DNA from: Nelumbo lutea
Lineage: Eukaryota > Streptophyta > Magnoliopsida > Proteales > Nelumbonaceae
Length of the DNA stretch: 64,000 nucleotides
Direction: 5' to 3'
NCBI GenBank assembly: GCA_022828595.1
Contig: JAKGHH010000001.1
Span: forward strand, 140,201,017 to 140,265,016
In this document: one piece after another, positions 58,657 to 64,000 of the stretch
Numbering within the stretch: the stretch's first letter is position 1
Layout: every line of letters starts with the position of its first letter
Translations under genes and position numbers: made by a program
Notes under the pieces: model-generated
What the model was told of the DNA's origin: nothing
What the model saw: only the letters and a program-made list of their open reading frames with translations
Database searches by the model: none

Positions 58657-60604
58657 TGTTAGACAGTTTTGTATGCCCTTAGCTTCAATCATTTTGAGGT
58701 ACTTTTGACATTTAGTGTAAATAAATAAAGTGCGTTTGATTCAGGTTGTATGGTCTAATTTTGTGTAAGACCCTAAAACTGGGCATTTAAAGAGACTCAT
58801 GTTAGTTTTAAATGTTCACAGCCTTGGATAAGTCTGGGGAGATTTATCCTGCCAAGGCTGATACTGGTGTGTCGCCAAGTGTTGGGATGGCCTGTCTCGG
58901 CCACCAGTGTAAGATCCAAGGCACGTGCAGTATGGGACTACTCGAATCCTGAAACCGGAACAGATTTCCAGTATTGCCCTGGACCTTAGAGATAGATAGG
59001 CAAAACTAGAAATTTTCACCTGACCCCTAGACTCGATTATGACACTTCACTAGGTGCTGGATCAGCCTGCCTTTGATATGCCAATCAGTGAGATCCTTAG
59101 TGGGATCAAAACCTGGGTATGTTGGGGCAGTTTGAGAATTCATCTGAGTGGGTGGTCATAGTGACAGAATCAGCCACTTTGTCGGACAAAGGGTAATGAT
59201 CGGCGAATGCACTCTCTCTGATGGAAACCAAACTGCCGGCAGTTGATTTCAATCGTTGGAATTTTGTTTTTTGCAAAATTAATATATTTACATATATATG
59301 TACGGTTTCAAAATGTTTGCAAATGATTTTAATTCCCGGGATCCATGTGAGAGGAGAGTGCAGCACTGTTCCTTGCAGCCGAGGGAGAGGTCCTCTCTTG
59401 TCGGACAGTGCTTGATCATTAAGGGCTGAGAGGTTAAGTGTAAGACCATTTAGGATAATACCTGATGGACTAATCTTGCACCTGCCCGCAGTCCCTGGGT
59501 TTTTATAAGATGGCTTGGCCCAGGGACCACTTAATGTAAGTGTTGGGCCCATAGGGTTCATACGATGGACTCAAGGGGTTCATTGAAATTTTAGTGAATT
59601 CGGCTGGGCCTTGTATTAAAGGCTGGGCCGAACCCATGTGGCTAGTGAGTAGATCACTGCTTGGGTCCCACGCCATACACAGAAGCCCAACTGGGCAGCA
59701 GATTGGAAACTAATTAAACACTGAATACTTAATGGGCCAAAAGCCCATTTCGAGGTGGGCTGATATGATCACCCATCCATGGGGCGAATTTGAGATTGAA
59801 GTTAGCAAAAAGGATTGGGCTCTTAGCCTTATCCACTCTTAGAGACCAAATTCAAATCAGATTTGAATCTGGTAACCTCCTGATAAGATCAGGAGTAAGC
59901 TAACTCTATCTGGGAAAGGGATTAAGATTATCCCCTATCCAAATACTGATTTGGATTGGGATAACTCCTAATTAGGAGATTTCTTAATCAAGAAGAAAGG
60001 AGGAGATTTCGAATGTACCAAGAGGGAGAGAAATCAGATTTCGATCCAAGGGTTTTGGTAAGCAAGAAGGGTTCCTGCGATTTGAGATTAGATCTCATAC
60101 TCTCCAGAAAAGAAAACAGTTCAGCCTTTTCGTTTCTAGAAATCTCCTCCTGCCGCCACCATCTGCATTATTGCAAGATTCGATCTTTGCAGAAAAGAAA
60201 GTCAAGAAACCAGTTCTTGACATCAGTCTTGCAAGAAAGACTGAAAGAATTCAGTGTTTAGTACATCCAGGGGATTCTTGTGAAGGATCCAGTGTGTAGG
60301 ACGCACCCTGCTGGTTCTGTTCCATCCACAGCTGTGTCATCTTCAGCAGGGACAGATCTTGGAGCATTCTTTGGGCGTGAACACCAACTTTGGGAGATAC
60401 TGCTTCTCCGGATCAGGTATAATCCTCCCATTTATCTTTTGGTACAGATCTGGTTTGATTAGGTTCAAGTAGATCCTTGAATATTGTATTCTAAATTTAG
60501 GGAATATGATTCCCAATTGGGAGAAGGTAGGAAATTTTTTGAAATTCGCCCACCCATTCCGCAACCTTTATGGCGTCCATTAGATGGATCCTACCATTCT
60601 TTCA
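58657..60604 (+). repeat. Copia-A 5' LTR (plus-strand copy)
   Basis: 1948 bp, from TGTTAGACAGTTTTG to CATTCTTTCA, followed at once by the primer-binding site. This copy fixes the family's LTR ends. Confidence 0.9.
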
Positions 60605-62401
60605 GTGGTATCAGAGCCACAGGTTCGAATCTTGAACCAAAAGAAATTCAGATCTGACCCTGCGCAGATGGATAGAAGGTGTTCTTTCAAGATTTGCGCA
60701 GATTGTTTTCTTTTTTTCAAGAAACTGTTTCTTGTTAAGGGCGATTGATCTGAAATTAATTTTTATTAAATCCAAAATTTATTTAGAATTGTTCTTTATT
60801 TATTTTGATTTAATGGACTGTTCGAACCTGGAGATCGCAGTGCAGTTTTAGCGCAGATGGTCTGCGCACCCTTTTTCTTTTCTATTTATTTATTTCATTC
60901 AATTCGGTCTGTAAATAATTTTTTTTTATTTTTTTTTAGACTGAATGTATAGGATTTGATCAAGAATGTAATTAATAGAAATAGGATTTCTGTTATTTTT
61001 CTTGATTAAAGAAGATGGAAGAAGATGGCGGCGCTGGAGATTTGCAGATGGAGAAATCGTTTTCTGCGATTTGCAGTTTATGAAACTGCAACCCTTGTGA
61101 TTAACCTCTGTTTTGCAGGTGGTGCGAACAGTCCATAATTGTTTTGTGTTTGCTAGAAATCAAAACTATTAATTTCAGATCATTCAATAATTAATTCTTG
61201 AATTGAAAATCAGTTTTGGACCATTTCGGACTAGATTGGACCAAAACTGTTTGGACCGAATCTGGGTTTCGAAAGGGGCTGTTCTCAGTCCAATTGTCTC
61301 ACACTTTTGTTCCAAATCTGATGTTCAATTACAGGGATTAATTCGGCCCACCTGTAAAGCCCAGTTTTAAAGGGTTAAAACTGCAAAAGCCCATTATTGT
61401 GAGATAAGCTGTATGGGCCGAACTGCTATCTGCGATTCAGCCCATACACCTAGTGGACATTAATCGTTAATGACTTGGTTTTTAAATGGGCCGTTGAATG
61501 GGCTTTACAGCAGTTGATTGATTGGATCAATTCCTCCTTTTTCATGTGATGATTGAATGTTTGATGTGCTACGACCATGGGCCATAAGCACTTGGTCCAT
61601 AATGATTCATTAGTGGCTCTTGCGCACACCATGGCTAAATGCACATCATTGCCATGGTGTCCCTTAAGGTCATTGGATGACCCTTCCTTTCTTGGTGGGC
61701 CCCACAACCCTAAAAAGGGATGCGTACAGAACCCTTAGCGGATTAAGGCCCACCAGAAATCTGATTTATGAAAGTCAGTGGGAGCCACTTTGGTTTAACC
61801 TAAATTAGAACTAGGGCATAACTTTGTTCCCTCAGCAAATATGAATGCAAGTGATAGGGAGATCCATATGATGGACTCTCTAAAGGCCTTCCATCATTAG
61901 CACAATGATGGGTCCATTAGTAATGAGGAAACGCACCATAAAATTGGGCTATCCATTTGCTGTTGGATCTGTTAGAGTGTTTCATAAGATGATAGGGGCG
62001 TCATAGACCGATGTGAGATGGGCTTCACCAGAAAATGGGAACTCTCTCACGGTACCTTGGCGTAACCTGAATATGATGGGTGAGCACTCATTGGACAGAA
62101 GGGTTTACTTGAAAGTGGCTCTGAACCTTGTCTGACAGAAGCCAAAGGGAAACTCATCTGATGAGTGGATATGATCCATCACAGAAAGGTGGTGGGGTTA
62201 TGCAACTGAAACAATTGGCTTCACGCACCTATGTGATTTCCCAAATTTCCAGAGACATTCCATTGTCTCCGTCACTGAGAAGGAGGGAAAATCTCAGAGA
62301 TGAATAAATGGGAATGGAACATAGATTAAAAGCCATATCTATGTAGGTAACATGAATCAAATTAAGGTTGTGGACTAATGATTTTGCTGTTTTATCAGAA
62401 A
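60605..62401 (+). other. Copia-A long 5' leader
   Basis: About 1.8 kb with no long sense frame between primer-binding site and gag ATG. It shares ordered blocks with both leaders of the minus-strand array, for example GATGATAGGGGCGTCATAGAC and CCATGGGCCATAAGCACTTG-like words. Confidence 0.8.
60606..60617 (+). other. Copia-A primer-binding site
   Basis: TGGTATCAGAGC, one base after the LTR: the canonical site complementary to initiator methionine tRNA. Confidence 0.92.
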
Positions 62402-63190
62402 ATGGCAAACGGTCAATTTGCAAAGCTTCTAGACGATAACAAGCTTAAGGGCCCAAACTATGCCGACTGGTACAGAAATCTTATGCTGGTCCTAACTTCT
62501 GAAAAGTTAGACAAGGTAGTGAAAAATCCTGCCCCGGAACGTCTGGGTGATAGGGCTTCTGAGGCCCGTAGGAGGGACTACCAAGATTGGGAGGATAAGA
62601 ACTCCCTAGCTCGCTGCTTTGTCATTGCCTCATTAGACAACTCAATACAGAGGCAGTTCGATCAGATCGAACTTGCCAAGGACATATTGGACAGTCTAAG
62701 GACAATGTATGAGGAGCAGAACCGTTCTACTCGAACAGAAGGTCCTGAAATTGTTCATGACCGCGCAGATGACCAAAGGGCAGAAAGTTCATGACCATTG
62801 TCTTCGGATGATGGGATACATTAACGAACTCGAAGCCCTTGGATCCGGGCTAGATCTTGGCATGCAAGTGGATGCCATCCTGAATTCTTTGCCCTCTTCC
62901 TTCAATGTGTTCACAATGAACTAAAACATGAATAAGTTGAAAGTCAGCATCCAAGAACTCAGCAATATGTTGTAGAGGGCCGAGGATCTACTCAAGAAGA
63001 ATGATCTTGTGGTTATGCTTGCTGAAGCTAACAAATTGGGCAAGAGAAAGAGAAAGGCAAAGAAGCTCCAGAAGAAATTTACCAAACCTAAGAAGTAGAA
63101 GAAGAACAAGACATCTGATGTCTATCACTTCTGCAAGCAGATCGGCCACTGGAAGAGGAACTGTCCTGCCTACCTGGAATCTAAGAAAAG
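62402..63190 (+). pseudogene. Copia-A gag, broken (plus-strand copy)
   Basis: ATG at 62402: MANGQFAKLLDDNKLKGPNY, ADWYRNLMLVLTSEKLDKVV, and FDQIELAKDILDSLRTMYEE. This copy keeps the segment deleted in body 1. A frameshift near 62735 separates it from VLKLFMTAQMTKGQKVHDHC, LNSLPSSFNVFTMN and the lysine-rich tail. In-frame stops lie at 62922, 62973 and 63096. In the zinc knuckle the first cysteine is tyrosine (YHFCKQIGHWKRNC). Confidence 0.87.
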
Positions 63191-64000
63191 TAGCGTCGAA
63201 ACTTGTGACATAAAAACTAACATCTTAGTTACTTCTGTGTCCTGGTGTGTTGACTCCGGGGCTTCAACCCATGCGTCTAACTCACTGTAGAGGTTCAAAG
63301 TTAGCAGAAGATTAAGTGAAGGCGAAGTGACACTGTTTTTGGGAACAACTACAAGTGTTGCAGTTGTGGCAATAGGAACCGTAGAATTAGTTTTTAGAGA
63401 AGGAGTGCTTGTACTTAAAGATTGTCTTTATGTATAGAACTTGAGAAGAAATTTGATTTCTATTTCTAAATTGTGTGCTGATGGATATACTGTTTATTTT
63501 AATAATATGATTACTGTTAAACGGAATAACAAATTCATCGCATGTGGGGAACTAGAGAACGGTCTCTATGTTCTACATCCTTCTCTGGAAACTAACCTAA
63601 CCTAAACAATGTCAGTCAAAAATCCCAAGAAAAGAAATCGTGATACAGTAAATCCCACGTGCCTCTGGCATTACCGACTTGGTCATATCGGTGTTGACCG
63701 AATCACAAGGCTAGTAAAGAATGGTCCTTTGGATTTTCTAACCGTAGAAAATCTTCCCACTTGTGAGACATGCCTCCAAGGTAAGATGATTAATCGACCA
63801 TTTGACGATAAGCCTGAAAGATGTGCAGGCACACTTGACCTAATACATACTGATGTATTTGGTCCCCTGAGTGTTAGGACACGGAATCAGCACGTGTACT
63901 TCATCACCTTTACAGATGATTTTTCACGATATGGTTACGTGTACCTAATGAGACATAAGTCTGAATCATTTGAAAAGTTCAAAGAGTTCAGACAGGAAGT
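63191..64000 (+). pseudogene. Copia-A protease to integrase start, broken (runs off window)
   Basis: Protease VDSGASTHASNSL, then stops at 63287, 63436 and 63603. The GAG-pre-integrase domain has GELENGLYVLHPSLETNLT and CLWHYRLGHIGVDRITRLVK. The integrase begins [20 protein letters not shown], keeping the first catalytic aspartate, then [20 protein letters not shown], and is cut by the window edge. Confidence 0.87.

Larger units (their letters stand above)
58657..64000 (+). mobile_element. Copia-A copy on the plus strand, 5' part
   Basis: 5' LTR, primer-binding site, leader, gag, protease, pre-integrase and start of integrase, in order, running off the right edge. Inserted into the Athila-like 3' LTR; GTCTA (58652-58656) precedes it and should recur after its 3' LTR. 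It lies opposite to the array at 37369-53861. Confidence 0.9.

Noticed and set aside
1..64000. CRISPR arrays, tRNA or rRNA genes, prokaryotic operons
   Set aside because: No direct-repeat/spacer structure was seen, nor any cloverleaf or rRNA motif I could support; the sequence is plant nuclear DNA.

Overview
This is nuclear DNA of a seed plant, most likely a dicot or other TE-rich non-grass: spliced genes with GT-AG introns, plant-type Ty1/copia and Ty3/gypsy retrotransposons, MITEs, a Helitron end, and long AT-rich intergenic stretches. Nothing prokaryotic or organellar was seen. The species cannot be named from the sequence. One ordinary host gene is present (a DUF789-family gene, 30179-33386, + strand, six coding exons giving 317 residues). 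Almost everything else recognisable is transposon-derived and decayed.

Layout. 1-12424 is a three-level nest. The 3' end of a copia element (1-660) and its 3' LTR (661-1123, resumed at 12395-12424) were split by a Tat-type gypsy element on the minus strand (1124-12387), flanked by the direct repeat GTACAGA. That element was later hit by a second copia family, called Copia-A here (9038-11461). A deletion then fused the Copia-A remnant to the gypsy 5' LTR. The gypsy element also carries, on the opposite strand to its pol, a degenerate extra gene (2480-4260) with its own TATA box and a short intron, plus a 104-bp tandem repeat near its 3' end. 12425-29000 is intergenic: MITEs, a hAT-type element with perfect 8-bp target duplications (24869-25360), a Helitron terminus (15451-15476), an AT-rich tandem array (about 17137-18870), microsatellites, and two unidentified coding-like fragments (19660-19917 and 20178-20336, minus). 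30179-33386 is the host gene. 33387-37368 is intergenic with more MITEs, several of them second copies of families seen upstream.

37369-53861 is a tandem array of Copia-A on the minus strand: LTR, body, LTR, body, LTR. 53862-58656 is the 3' part of an Athila-like gypsy element on the plus strand, cut at both ends by Copia-A LTRs. 58657-64000 is another Copia-A copy, on the plus strand, with 5' LTR, primer-binding site, a leader of about 1.8 kb, gag, and the start of pol; it runs off the window.

No retroelement copy has an uninterrupted coding region. Stops, frameshifts and lost catalytic residues lie at different places in each copy, so they decayed independently after insertion. I found no convincing new multigene system. 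The most unusual items are the antisense gene inside the gypsy element, the tandem Copia-A array, and an open 200-codon chimaeric frame joining gypsy LTR to copia RNase H downstream of an LTR promoter. All boundaries and similarities were read by eye; no alignments or searches were run.
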